From positions 372,001-436,000 of the forward strand of contig NZ_JAAFZB010000096.1 of NCBI RefSeq assembly GCF_010692725.1: a stretch of 64,000 bases of DNA, written 5' to 3'. Positions 1-7,798 of this stretch are shown piece by piece. The stretch is from Flavihumibacter soli. GTDB lineage: Bacteria > Bacteroidota > Bacteroidia > Sphingobacteriales > Sphingobacteriaceae. The notes under the pieces are model-generated. The model was not told where the DNA came from and searched no databases. It saw only the letters and a list, made by a program, of their open reading frames with translations. Position 1 is the first letter of the stretch. Each line of letters begins with the position of its first letter. Position numbers and translations under genes: made by a program.

Positions 1-2
1 GC

Positions 3-644
3 AAGGACGCCGGCCGCATGCTGAGCATTGGCTACCGTCTCCATTTCGAACCGCACAACATGGAAATGATGCATCTCGGACAGCAGAAGATCTACGGTAA
101 GGTGTTGCGCATTGATACGGTTAACGGCTACAGTTGGGGAGGTGATCCCAATGCGTGGCGGCTGAAGAAAGCCATGGGTGGCGGCCCGCTGATGGACATG
201 GGCGTTTATTCCATTCAAGGATCCAGGTATACCATTGGCGAAGAACCAACCTTCGTGACCGCAAAAGAGGTTAAAACCGGCAACCCGCTTTTTAAGGAAG
301 TAGAAGAAACCATCAGCTGGGAGCTGGAATTCCCGGGCGGAACAAAGGCCAAAGGCGAAACCAGCTTCAGTAAGAACTACAGCTACCTGCGGGCAGAGGC
401 CGAAAAGGGCAGTTTTGAGATCAAACCGGCATACGGCTACGGCGGCCAGAACGGCAAGACACCCAAAGGCCCGATGAACCTGCCGCAGGTGAACGAGCAG
501 GCCCTGCAGATGGATGACTTTGCCGAATGTGTTATGCAGAAGAAGCCTACCCGTGTGCCCGGTGAGATGGGTATGCTGGATATGAAGGTGATCGACGCGA
601 TCTTCCGGAGCGTGAGATCAGGAAAGCGGGAGGCGATTCAATGA
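3..644 (+). CDS. Gfo/Idh/MocA-family oxidoreductase, C-terminal part
   Basis: The frame is open to the left edge, so the Rossmann NAD(P)-binding half and the true start lie outside the window. The remaining ~213 codons are the C-terminal alpha/beta substrate domain. It is recognised by the segment GGGPLMDMGVYSIQ, the family's glycine-rich 'GG-L-D-G' region, followed by a sheet-rich part with many Glu/Gly residues and a C-terminal helix ending in a typical '-D-IF-S--SGK' tail. Family members oxidise or isomerise sugars and polyols, and Bacteroidota carry many secreted or cytoplasmic paralogs. The substrate cannot be told from this part. The gene stops with TGA, and short repeats follow at once. 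Confidence 0.85.
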   Translation, partial: KDAGRMLSIGYRLHFEPHNMEMMHLGQQKIYGKVLRIDTVNGYSWGGDPNAWRLKKAMGGGPLMDMGVYSIQGSRYTIGEEPTFVTAKEVKTGNPLFKEVEETISWELEFPGGTKAKGETSFSKNYSYLRAEAEKGSFEIKPAYGYGGQNGKTPKGPMNLPQVNEQALQMDDFAECVMQKKPTRVPGEMGMLDMKVIDAIFRSVRSGKREAIQ

Positions 645-683
645 GTTAATTTGCTGATTTGCTGATTTGCTAATTTGCTAATG
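645..683. repeat. Tandem ATTTGCT short repeat
   Basis: Directly after the oxidoreductase stop, the units ATTTGCTG and ATTTGCTA are repeated about four times. The same word occurs on the opposite strand around 4141-4185 (TTAGCAAAT). It looks like a dispersed spacer repeat and has no coding content. Confidence 0.6.
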
Positions 684-848
684 ATGCGCTATCACTCTGA
701 GCAGTGCATTCCCACTTGCTAATTCAAACGAATGGAGCGGAAATAGTGCTTGGGCGCAGCTCCAGGGTTATTATAGCCTGATTAGCGATCCAACTCTGCT
801 TACCTGGAATATCTGTAAGGCACAGATCGTCGAACTGCCTGGCTTTTG

Positions 849-887
849 TCCTCCGCTGGCGGAGGTGCCCGAAGGGCGGAGGTGGTC
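849..887 (+). repeat. REP-like double hairpin (single copy)
   Basis: CCTCCGC-TG-GCGGAGG (850-865) forms one hairpin. It is followed by GCCC-GAA-GGGC and GGAGGTGG. The same module occurs in both orientations at about 3627-3664, 3779-3830, 3869-3909, 4022-4076, 11313-11352 and 11467-11515. This copy stands alone; the others come in opposed pairs. Confidence 0.8.
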
Positions 888-934
888 CTCGTAATTGCTG
901 ACAAAGGGAATTTGTCAATTTGCTAATGATGGGA

Positions 935-1136
935 ATGTCACTCTGAATGCATTGGAATTGTCACTCTGAGCAGCCTGTCCCGATCCATCGGGAGAGTCGA
1001 AGAGCGACCGCTGGGAAGTTCAGTAAACTGATAACAAGAACCTGCCCAGGCAAATGTCACTCTGAGCGAAGTCGAAGAGCGACTGCTGGCAATCTTTTGA
1101 CAATTTCCCGGGGCTGCCCATCCTTCGACTCCGCTC
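935..1136. repeat. Dispersed TGTCACTCTGAGC...GTCGAAGAGCG repeats
   Basis: Several copies of a short dispersed repeat lie here: about 938-950, 958-1009 (with an inserted GATCCATCGGGA hairpin) and 1056-1084. An opposite-strand copy at 1121-1136 is cut by the IS110 element and continues at 2329. The word TCACTCTGAGCAG also appears near 690. A frame open across 947-1225 only translates these repeats and is not a gene. Confidence 0.75.
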
Positions 1137-1305
1137 CTTTAGATTTGTTATTGGCTAAATTTAAAATGAGAAAGGAAGCAAAAGTGAACTATGACAGCCG
1201 CTCCGAGTTTAGACTCAGCTCCTGATGAAGACTTTTGCCTCCCTTTTCATCATGAACTCAAATAGAAATTCGGGTTAGAGACCCATTATCAAGGAGTTGA
1301 GTTAA
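1137..1305 (+). ncRNA. Predicted bridge RNA of the IS110 element
   Basis: The left end folds into three parts. A 5' hairpin pairs TTTAG (1138-1142) with CTAAA (1155-1159). The target-binding loop is closed by GCAAAAGT (1178-1185) with ACTTTTGC (1231-1238). It holds CCGCTC (1198-1203), hairpin GAGT-TTAG-ACTC (1205-1216) and TCCTGA (1220-1225). CCGCTC equals the left target half (1131-1136), and TCCTGA is the reverse complement of the right half TCAGGA (2327-2332). The donor-binding loop is closed by AACTCAA (1255-1261) with TTGAGTT (1297-1303). It holds ATAGAAAT (1262-1269), hairpin GGGT-TAGAG-ACCC (1272-1284) and AAGGA (1291-1295). ATAGAAAT equals the element's right end at 2320-2327, and AAGGA is complementary to the core plus left end (TC+CTT). 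The layout follows the published IS621 bridge RNA; exact transcript ends are inferred. Confidence 0.8.
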
Positions 1306-1345
1306 ATGATGAATTTCTCATTTCGTTTTCCCTAATAACAAATTT

Positions 1346-2323
1346 ATGAAAAATGTGATTATTGGTATCGACATCAGTAGCAGGACTTTGGACATCTGTA
1401 TTCACAATTATCCTGCTATCGAACATCAGGTTATTGAAAATGATATTAAAGCGATTCGGTCATTCTTTAGGAAGTACGCCAAAGATGATCTGGTAGTCGC
1501 TATGGAAAACACAGGCCGCTATAATTGGAATTTGTTTGAAGTGTTGCCCAGCTTTAATTTCAAAGTATATGTAATCTCTCCTCTCCACTTGAAAAAGAGT
1601 TTAGGGCTGATACGAGGAAAGAATGACCAAATTGATGCCTCACGTATTTGCTCATTCATTGAAAGAAATCAGGCAGACATTAGTCCGTGGAAACCCACTC
1701 CAGTTGAGATAAAAAAGCTAAAAGTATTACTGACAGAGCGGAATTCGAGGATAAAAATGCAAAGACAATTGCTTCGGCAGCAACAGGACTATAAGCTGAT
1801 GAAGTCTATTTCTTTCCAAAAGGAACTTAGTAAACTGAATAAAAAGTTATTAGAAACCGTTGATCTCCAGGTTAAAAACGTAGAAGCTCAAATTGAAAAA
1901 ACCATTCAAGCCGATGAGTCGCTTACAGACCAAGCCCGATTAATCAGGTCCGTTCCCGGTGTAGGTAAAGTAGTTTCCTGGATGATGATTGCCAAAACAG
2001 AAGGCTTTACGATGATCAATAACCCCCGGAAAATGGCTTGTTACTGTGGGGTGGTGCCCTTTGATCATCAATCAGGCACATCTATCAGACAGAGACCAAG
2101 GGTCTCCATATACGCCGACAAAACCATGAAGAGCACACTCCATTTAGCTGCCATGAGCGCCATCCGATTGGACAATGACTTAAGAATGTACTACCGAAGA
2201 AAAATTGAAGAGGGAAAAAATAAAATGAGTGTCTTAAATGCCGTCAGAAACAAAATCATTCACCGAATATTTGCGGTCATTAAAAACCAGACCTTGTATA
2301 AAACGGACTTGGCTTTGTCATAG
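1346..2323 (+). CDS. IS110-family transposase (DEDD recombinase)
   Basis: This 325-residue protein has the two IS110 domains: an N-terminal RuvC-like DEDD domain (about 1-160) and a C-terminal Transposase_20 domain with the catalytic serine (about 195-285). Visible motifs are GIDISSRTLD with the first Asp, AMENTGRYNW with the Glu, KNDQIDASRI with the DxxD pair, a coiled linker at 130-190, then SVPGVGKV and YCGVVPFDHQSGTS. The length is normal and nothing is broken, so the element may be active. The start ATG at 1346 lies just after the bridge-RNA region. The stop codon TAG (2321-2323) falls inside the left donor sequence at the element's right end. In this family the enzyme uses the bridge RNA to join donor and target. 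Confidence 0.93.
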   Translation: MKNVIIGIDISSRTLDICIHNYPAIEHQVIENDIKAIRSFFRKYAKDDLVVAMENTGRYNWNLFEVLPSFNFKVYVISPLHLKKSLGLIRGKNDQIDASRICSFIERNQADISPWKPTPVEIKKLKVLLTERNSRIKMQRQLLRQQQDYKLMKSISFQKELSKLNKKLLETVDLQVKNVEAQIEKTIQADESLTDQARLIRSVPGVGKVVSWMMIAKTEGFTMINNPRKMACYCGVVPFDHQSGTSIRQRPRVSIYADKTMKSTLHLAAMSAIRLDNDLRMYYRRKIEEGKNKMSVLNAVRNKIIHRIFAVIKNQTLYKTDLALS

Positions 2324-2343
2324 AAATCAGGATGACAGACACT

Positions 2344-2435
2344 CACACCTGATACCTGATACCTGTTACCTGATACCTGATACCTGATACCTCACACCTG
2401 ATACCTAACCCCTGACACCTAACCCCTGATACCTA
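2344..2435. repeat. Tandem ACCTGAT / CCCCTGA repeat
   Basis: About ten loosely conserved units of TACCTGA or its variant AACCCCTGA follow the IS110 element, with no unique spacers. The same word recurs at about 39362-39392, upstream of the DAHP synthase gene. It reads like a genome-wide simple spacer repeat. Confidence 0.7.
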
Positions 2436-2489
2436 ATAAACTTTTATCTTTAAAAAAAGTGTCGCCACACGCATCATTAACTTCCCGAA

Positions 2490-3584
2490 ATGAAAAACCA
2501 GAATATCCAGACGGAAATAGACGCCAGCTTCCTATACCAGAAACTGGCGGAAAATGAAAGTGATGAGACTATTGCCGGCATTTTCCGCGAAATGAGCGCT
2601 ATTGAGAAAAATCATGCAAGAGCCTTCGCGGCAAAAGAAAATCGCACATTAGCGGATCCGCTGCAGCCCTCCTGGAGGGCAAGAACCCTCAACCTGCTCG
2701 GTAAACTATTCGGTTATGATTATGTCCTGGGTGCCCTGATGGACACTGAGAAAAGTATTGCCAATGCTGTGATCAGTACCAAGCAAAAGCACAAGCTTCC
2801 CGTCACCGGGACCGAAACAAATCATGTGAAGATCCTGCGCTCCATCCTTTCGCGGGAAGAGCAGCTGACGGGTGCGCAGGTATCCAGGTTTGAATCCCGG
2901 CATCGCTCGATCGGCGGCAACGCGATCCGGGCAGCCGTACTGGGCGGCAATGACGGACTGGTATCCAACTTCAGCCTGGTAATGGGCGTGGCGGGAGCTA
3001 CTTCAGGTCAGCAGGGAGTGCTGATCGCCGGCATAGCCGGTCTGCTGGCCGGGGCCCTATCGATGTCGCTCGGTGAATGGATCTCCGTGAAAAGTTCGCA
3101 GGAGCTGCATGAAAACCAGATGCAGATCGAGATGGACGAGCTGGAAACCAGTCCGGAGGATGAAATGAAGGAGATCATCCTCATCTGCATCGCTAAAGGG
3201 ATTCCCCGGGAGCAGGCTCATGAGATGGCGACGGAGATCATGAAAGATAAAGTTACCGCACACCAGTTCCTGGTACGGGAAGAATTAGGCATTAATCCCG
3301 ATGAATTAAAAGGCTCAGCCATTGAGGCAGCGGTATATTCATTTATTTTCTTCGCCTTTGGTGCGATCATCCCGGTGCTACCCTTCTTTTTCACCTCCGG
3401 GATGAAGGCTATCCTGATCAGTGTGGTATGCTCAGCCGTTGGGCTGTTCCTGATCGGCGCGGCAATAACCCTGTTTACAGGCAGGAGTGCCTGGTACTCG
3501 GGCTTCCGCCAGGTACTGTTCGGACTGGTAGCCGCAGCTATTACTTTCGGGATTGGGAGGCTCATCGGGGTGTCGCTTACCTAA
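2490..3584 (+). CDS. Ferritin-like/VIT1 fusion membrane protein (MbfA-type iron exporter)
   Basis: At 364 residues, the protein joins an N-terminal rubrerythrin/ferritin-like helical domain (about 1-135; Glu residues in FLYQKLAENES and AIEKNHARAF suit a di-iron site) to a VIT1/CCC1 transporter domain (about 138-362). The transporter part has the typical AAVLGGNDGLVSNFSLVMGV, GLLAGALSMSLGEWISV and C-terminal hydrophobic segments near 282-304, 309-330 and 338-360, plus a charged cytoplasmic loop rich in Glu and Met (ELHENQMQIEMDELE). Known relatives (MbfA of alphaproteobacteria) export iron from the cytoplasm under iron and peroxide stress; Mn is an alternative cargo. The gene stands alone between repeat arrays. 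Confidence 0.85.
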   Translation: MKNQNIQTEIDASFLYQKLAENESDETIAGIFREMSAIEKNHARAFAAKENRTLADPLQPSWRARTLNLLGKLFGYDYVLGALMDTEKSIANAVISTKQKHKLPVTGTETNHVKILRSILSREEQLTGAQVSRFESRHRSIGGNAIRAAVLGGNDGLVSNFSLVMGVAGATSGQQGVLIAGIAGLLAGALSMSLGEWISVKSSQELHENQMQIEMDELETSPEDEMKEIILICIAKGIPREQAHEMATEIMKDKVTAHQFLVREELGINPDELKGSAIEAAVYSFIFFAFGAIIPVLPFFFTSGMKAILISVVCSAVGLFLIGAAITLFTGRSAWYSGFRQVLFGLVAAAITFGIGRLIGVSLT

Positions 3585-3604
3585 ACACCACGGATTACAC
3601 AGAT
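3583..3604. repeat. Dispersed CACCACGGATTACACAGATT repeat
   Basis: The word ACCACGGATTACACAGATT overlaps the end of the VIT1 gene. Variants occur at 4094-4124 (TGCCACAGACTTCACAGATT) and, reversed, at 26038-26065 (AATCTGTGGCATCCGTGGTG). This is a short intergenic repeat family. Confidence 0.55.
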
Positions 3605-3623
3605 TGTAGTGACTCAGGTAATC

Positions 3624-3832
3624 CTTGACCACCTCCGCCCTTCGGGCACCTCCGCCAGCGGAGGACAAAAAGCCCCTTGTCCCGCAAACGGCGTTTCCAT
3701 AAGAAATGTAATTAAGAAGCAACCTTCACGGTAGCCCGGCAAACAACCTTTGATATCCTCACAAACGTCCGAAGCATTGTCCTCCGCTGGCGGAGGTGGC
3801 TGCCCCTATCGGCAGACGGAGGTGGTTGAGAT
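3624..3832. repeat. Composite REP unit 1 (opposed hairpin pair)
   Basis: A left hairpin module CCACCTCCGCCCTTCGGGC / CACCTCCGCCAGCGGAGG (about 3627-3664) faces a right module CCTCCGCTGGCGGAGG (3781-3796) with an added hairpin TGCC-CCTATC-GGCA (about 3801-3814) and GGAGGTGG. Between them lies ~115 bp with conserved words GTTTCCATAA, CAACCTT and CCGAAGCA. These words return in units 2 and 3, so the whole ~205 bp behaves as one repeat. Confidence 0.75.
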
Positions 3833-3865
3833 GAGCCTTATCACGATACTCTAACCAAACAAATT

Positions 3866-4078
3866 CCTTGACCACCTCCGCCCTTCGGGCACCTCCGCCA
3901 GCGGAGGAAAAAAGCCTATCAATCAGGAAAAGTCGTTTCCATAATAACTAAACATGAAACGCAAACTTTCATAGTGCCCTGTCAATCAACTTTCATATCC
4001 CTGCTGCCGCACCGAAGCACTATCCTCCGCTGGCGGAGGTGGCTCCCGATTCTTCATCGGGAGACGGAGGTGGTCCCA
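3866..4078. repeat. Composite REP unit 2
   Basis: It has the same plan as unit 1: left module at about 3869-3909, right module at 4024-4075, and internal words GTTTCCATAATAA, CTTTCATA and CCGAAGCACTA. The extra hairpin in the right module is here CTCCCGAT...ATCGGGAG (about 4043-4064). This differs in sequence from unit 1 but is still self-complementary. Confidence 0.75.
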
Positions 4079-4206
4079 TTATCAAATTATCGAATGCCAC
4101 AGACTTCACAGATTAACACAAAGTATACTGAGGCAGGCACTCCCATTAGCAAATTAGCAAATTGCCACATTAGCAAATTGCCGAGGACTTGTATAGACCA
4201 TCTAGT

Positions 4207-4235
4207 GGTTAGTCCACTAAATTAGCGGACTAACC
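4207..4235. repeat. Hairpin GGTTAGTCC...GGACTAACC, copy 1
   Basis: A perfect 9-bp stem, with CTAA/TTAG pairing again inside the loop, is followed by TTAACATGACC. A second hairpin of related sequence and the same trailing words lies at 47762-47801, so the pair appears to be a small repeat family. Confidence 0.6.
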
Positions 4236-4474
4236 TTAACATGACCTAAAGGAAAATACCAGAAGGACAGCAGGAATGCGCCTCCTACATCCGGCTTAGA
4301 AATGCACGATCAGAAACAATCCGGGTGGTTTATTTATTTAATGTCAGGCTTCTGCCCGCGGGTACCTGGTAAAAGCGGCCGGCAAACGGGCAGGCTTTGA
4401 AATGAGAGCGGCTAAAATGCTTATATTTTTAACATATTGCCGGAGCTAAAATAATCACTAACAGGGGCAGGTTA
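4236..4474. other. Non-coding leader region before corA
   Basis: I see no gene or known riboswitch class here. The GC-rich inverted words CCTGCCCG/CGGGCAGG occur near 4350-4395, and an AT-rich TATATTTTTAA lies at 4422-4432 as a possible promoter region. Confidence 0.35.
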
Positions 4475-5371
4475 ATGAAAAAAATACTTTGCGAGAAAGC
4501 CGAAAATTCATTTCACTGGATCGATCTCACCGATCCGACGAAGGAGGAGTTATCAGAAATAACAGAAAAATATAAGCTGCATGCCGAACTGGTGATCGAC
4601 TGTCTACAGCCGGATCATCTTCCCAAGTTCGAAAGTCTCGAAGACTATAATTTCTTTATTTTCAGGATCCATTCCAATGATGGCGGGAAGGAACCGGATA
4701 CGGTGCAGGAACTGACACACAAGATCGCGGTATTTTACTCGAAGGATTTCGTCATCACCATCCACCGCAAACCGCAGCAGTTTATTGAAGACCTTGTTAA
4801 AACTTCTGCTTTAAAAAGCTGCGACAGTACTCTTTATTTCATCAGCGCCCTGATCAGGGCCTGTCTCGATACCTATAATGTAGAGTATGCCGCCCTGACC
4901 AAAGATGTCGATTTTTACGAACACAATATCTTTCTACGGGAGCGGAAGTTCTCGCTCCTGAAAGGTCTGTACCTGTTGAAACGTAAGGTGGACCTGCTCC
5001 GGCGAATGCTGATGTTATCCTATGACATTATTGATAACGTGGATACGGAGGATGGAAACGTAGACACCCGCGATACCCGCGATCTTTATATTAAGCTGCA
5101 GAATATCTACGATACCCTGTCAGACAATATTAACCAGCTCGTGAACATCTACTTTTCCGTCTCGGCTCAGCGGACGAATGATACCATGCGGATCCTCACG
5201 ATCTTCAGCGTTTTCTTCATGCCGCTGACCTTCATTGTGGGGATCTACGGCATGAACTTCGATTTTATGCCGGAGCTTAAATCTAAGTGGGGTTATCCGG
5301 TCACGCTCATGGTGATGGCCGTCGTTACGATGGTGATCTACCAGTGGTTCAAGCGAAAAAAGTGGCTGTAG
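4475..5371 (+). CDS. corA: CorA-family Mg2+/Co2+ transporter
   Basis: The 298-residue protein has the CorA plan: a large N-terminal cytoplasmic alpha/beta domain, a long charged helix (about 150-235) and two C-terminal membrane helices. The signature GMN motif is present at the end of the first membrane helix (IYGMNFDFMPEL), and the second helix is followed by the basic tail FKRKKWL. CorA forms pentameric channels in the inner membrane that admit Mg2+ and sometimes Co2+ or Ni2+; some relatives export metal. The ATG at 4475 is preceded by AGGGGCAGG. The gene is convergent with the DUF1543 gene, with only 7 bp between the stops. Confidence 0.93.
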   Translation: MKKILCEKAENSFHWIDLTDPTKEELSEITEKYKLHAELVIDCLQPDHLPKFESLEDYNFFIFRIHSNDGGKEPDTVQELTHKIAVFYSKDFVITIHRKPQQFIEDLVKTSALKSCDSTLYFISALIRACLDTYNVEYAALTKDVDFYEHNIFLRERKFSLLKGLYLLKRKVDLLRRMLMLSYDIIDNVDTEDGNVDTRDTRDLYIKLQNIYDTLSDNINQLVNIYFSVSAQRTNDTMRILTIFSVFFMPLTFIVGIYGMNFDFMPELKSKWGYPVTLMVMAVVTMVIYQWFKRKKWL

Positions 5372-5378
5372 ATGAAGC

Positions 5379-5987
5379 TTAGATTGTGCTTTTAGCGAGT
5401 TTATCCATCGTCAGGTAGCCCAGGTGCACAAGGTCTTCGGGTAAATTCTCTGCGAGTGTGATCTCGAGAGTAAACTGATCTTTTTGCTCCGGTGTAAGTA
5501 TCTCCTCTATCATGTAAATATCGTCCACATCGACACCGTATTTTTCATCGATATGTGAGTTCGCGCCCTTTTCCCCGGCAACGGAATGCGTTCTGAAAAA
5601 GACCGTCTTCTTCGCTGATTGAATGGCTGCCAGACGGTCATCCTGCACGGTGAGTACGGTATAGTGCTGTTCTTCCAGCTTACCCGGCTGGTAGCCGCCG
5701 AGGTTGATAAAGAAAAGTTTCTTGGCGGGCACTTCGTTCGCCTCCGATTTCAGAACCACCCGCACACGATGCCCATCAACGGACGTAATCTCCCGCCAGC
5801 CGTCGATATGGATACTCCTCCCCGCTTCCGGCCAGAAGGCTTTGATGCGGGGAATCAGCTCCTGGAGGCTTTTGCCGATAGCAAAAAAATAGTCATGCTG
5901 CTCCACATTCCTTCCCGGTGCCTTCGAACCAAGCAGCAGTAAATAAAGCTTAAGTCCTGTGCTGTCCCGTTGATCTTCTGTTTCCAT
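5379..5987 (-). CDS. DUF1543 domain protein
   Basis: The ~202-residue soluble protein has two copies of the DUF1543 fold. The motifs KLYLLLLGSKAPGRNVEQHD and FFAIGKSLQELIP, with IHIDGWREI, mark the first half, and KLFFINLGGYQPG with ELEEQH-like words marks the second. Its biochemical role is unknown. The frame stays open upstream to 6065, but that stretch only translates an AATTCTTA repeat. The ATG at 5987 (METEDQ) is therefore chosen as start. It lies downstream of the FAD/NAD-binding gene on the same strand and may be cotranscribed with it. Confidence 0.8.
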   Translation of the reverse strand: METEDQRDSTGLKLYLLLLGSKAPGRNVEQHDYFFAIGKSLQELIPRIKAFWPEAGRSIHIDGWREITSVDGHRVRVVLKSEANEVPAKKLFFINLGGYQPGKLEEQHYTVLTVQDDRLAAIQSAKKTVFFRTHSVAGEKGANSHIDEKYGVDVDDIYMIEEILTPEQKDQFTLEITLAENLPEDLVHLGYLTMDKLAKSTI

Positions 5988-6011
5988 TTTTATTCCCCCG
6001 CTTCCTCGTAA

Positions 6012-6091
6012 ATCGTAATTCGTAATTCTTAAATTCTTAATTCTTAATTCCCAATTCCCACCCAATCCCTAATTCTTAATTCTTAATTCCC
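6012..6091. repeat. AATTCTTA / AATTCCCA simple repeat
   Basis: About eight imperfect units of TTAATTCTTAATTC and variants fill the gap between the DUF1543 and FAD/NAD genes. The stop codon of the FAD/NAD gene (6083-6085) lies within it, so the repeat has reached the very end of the coding frame. Confidence 0.7.
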
Positions 6092-7798
6092 CGTGAGGCT
6101 TTCCCCAATCGCCCCTGACGCCTTCTCACAAAAGTCCAATCCCGAATAATCCGGGTTGTAACCCCCGATATAGGGTACTGCCATAATATAGATCCGCTCG
6201 TTCAGGGCGCCGTAAGCGTCAACCACCTGGAAATGGTCGTTGATCGTGATCCCCGGAACGTCGAGGTAATAGTTGTTTTTCCCGTTGGATGTTACCTTTT
6301 CATTGCCGCTCTCCAGTTCCTTCTGCGCTTTAGCGGGATCGCGGAACTTCAGCTTCGCCGGGCTGATCGTCTTGTTTTCCAGTAGGTTCTTAAACGGAAA
6401 ATCTTCAAAGGATAAATGCGGCTGCCCGATACTGTCGACAAAGGTTTGGAAAGGTTCGGACTGCGCTTCGCCTTTGTCATTGGTGAAATGGTAAATGACT
6501 CCGCCCTTGCTGTTGGGCTCCACCTTGCTTTTCTCGTCTACGTCTACCAGGTCGAGCACCCCGGCGGCATGCAGCGCCAGGATCTCTTCGGCAGAGCCCT
6601 GCGGCACGAAGGCGATAACGATGGCTATGAGCGGCATCAGGTGCTTTTCCAGGCGCTGCCGGTCCTCTGCCGAGAAATACTTGGCCGGGTAGTTCATTGC
6701 GAAGCTGAGCACAGCCAGCATCTCCTGCCAGTAGACGGACTCCCGCTGTTCGATGGACTCCTCCGCCTGCTCGTACTCCGCTTTGAACAATTCAAAGGGA
6801 TCGCGCCGTTCCCGCCGGGTCATGACGGCGGCAACGAACTCTTCCATCCGCATGTCTTTGATCTGTTCATAGAGCTCTGGCTCTTTCTCCCGGAACATAT
6901 CCTTAAAATTCTTTTCAAATACGTAATCCAGGGAAAGGAAGCCCTCGTTCTCTGCGCGGTTCTCATCCACCTCTTCCTTGCTGAGCACCGCATCCTTCTG
7001 CAGGTGCGAGTCCTCGAGGTGAAAACGAATAGCCGGCAGCAGTCCGCCTTTGGAGAACATGACAAGCCTGAACTCCGGGCTTTCGGCGTCTTTGGTGAAG
7101 ACCAGCCTCTCGCCTTCCCGGCTGAAAGCCCCGTTATTCCGGGACAGCGTGCGGATCGTGTCGATGGCGGTAAGCGATGAACCGCGGATCGCGACAGCAT
7201 GGTTCAGCTTTAAAGCCAGTTTGCTCGGCGGGTAGGGCGAGTCGAAGTAGCCGGGGACTTTACCCTCGTTTTTAATCGGCCAGTTATGACCGGTACAGAT
7301 GATCACATGCTCATACTCTAATTGGGCCCCGTTTTCCGGGACCACGATCACTTTCTCCTGTTGCGGGAAATCGATAACATCCAGGACTTCCGTTCCCGAA
7401 AAGACCTCCACATCCAGACCAGCCTCTTTCGCCTGATCCAGCAGCAGGTCGAATTGTTCAGCCAGGTATTGCCCGAATAAGAGCCGGGGCAGCACCTTGT
7501 AATCGTTAAAGTTTTCAGGATCTATCTTATAATGCCGCAGCCTGTCTTCAGGTACTCGCTCGATCCATTCGGCCACGGGTTCCACCAGGTCCGGGATCTC
7601 GTTGCCCGAGACATTGGTGATATGCTCCTGGTTCGCGCCCTCCCTGCTGTAGGGCATCCCCGCCCCCAGCTGCTGCTTTCTTTCAAATATATGGATAGTC
7701 AGGTCCGTCCTTCCGGATTCCACCAGCCGTTTCAGCATGAATAGTCCCGATGGACCGCCCCCTAATATCGCGATGCGTTTCGTGTTTTGGATCGTCAT
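6083..7798 (-). CDS. FAD/NAD(P)-binding protein (NAD_binding_9 family)
   Basis: The 571-residue protein begins with a dinucleotide-binding Rossmann motif, IAILGGGPSGLFMLKRL (9-25), followed by an acidic strand end IHIFERK and GAGMPYS. This is the layout of the FAD-NAD(P)-binding PF13454 family. A second nucleotide region appears near 164-215 (VIICTGHNWP, AIRGSSLTAIDTIR). The C-terminus has a glycine-rich flavin-contact segment (YIGGYNPDYSGLDFCEKA). No signal peptide or membrane segment is seen, so it is probably cytoplasmic. Members are annotated only as FAD-dependent; the substrate is unknown. Confidence 0.8.
   Translation of the reverse strand: MTIQNTKRIAILGGGPSGLFMLKRLVESGRTDLTIHIFERKQQLGAGMPYSREGANQEHITNVSGNEIPDLVEPVAEWIERVPEDRLRHYKIDPENFNDYKVLPRLLFGQYLAEQFDLLLDQAKEAGLDVEVFSGTEVLDVIDFPQQEKVIVVPENGAQLEYEHVIICTGHNWPIKNEGKVPGYFDSPYPPSKLALKLNHAVAIRGSSLTAIDTIRTLSRNNGAFSREGERLVFTKDAESPEFRLVMFSKGGLLPAIRFHLEDSHLQKDAVLSKEEVDENRAENEGFLSLDYVFEKNFKDMFREKEPELYEQIKDMRMEEFVAAVMTRRERRDPFELFKAEYEQAEESIEQRESVYWQEMLAVLSFAMNYPAKYFSAEDRQRLEKHLMPLIAIVIAFVPQGSAEEILALHAAGVLDLVDVDEKSKVEPNSKGGVIYHFTNDKGEAQSEPFQTFVDSIGQPHLSFEDFPFKNLLENKTISPAKLKFRDPAKAQKELESGNEKVTSNGKNNYYLDVPGITINDHFQVVDAYGALNERIYIMAVPYIGGYNPDYSGLDFCEKASGAIGESLTGN

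Larger units (their letters stand above)
1137..2328 (+). mobile_element. IS110-family insertion sequence, complete
   Basis: The element consists of a ~209-nt non-coding left end, a full-length DEDD transposase and a 5-nt right end after the stop codon. Boundaries come from rejoining the flanks. CCTTCGACTCCGC-TC on the left (1122-1136) and TC-AGGATGACAG on the right (from 2327) together restore a normal copy of the dispersed repeat whose other copies lie just upstream. The dinucleotide TC is shared by both junctions (1135-1136 and 2327-2328), as expected for the core of an IS110 recombination. There are no terminal inverted repeats and no longer target duplication, which also fits the family. 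A long left end and short right end are typical of the IS110 group rather than IS1111. Confidence 0.88.

Noticed and set aside
947-1225. 92-codon open frame before the IS110 transposase
   Set aside because: It translates dispersed repeats (CHSERSRR type) and then the bridge-RNA region; no protein-like composition.
2344-2435. Possible CRISPR array (regular ACCTGAT units)
   Set aside because: Units are only 8-10 bp, imperfect, with no unique spacers of constant length and no cas genes nearby; it is a simple tandem repeat.
4236-4474. Mg2+ riboswitch upstream of corA
   Set aside because: No M-box or ykoK-type helices or conserved loops could be found by eye; only a weak inverted word pair.
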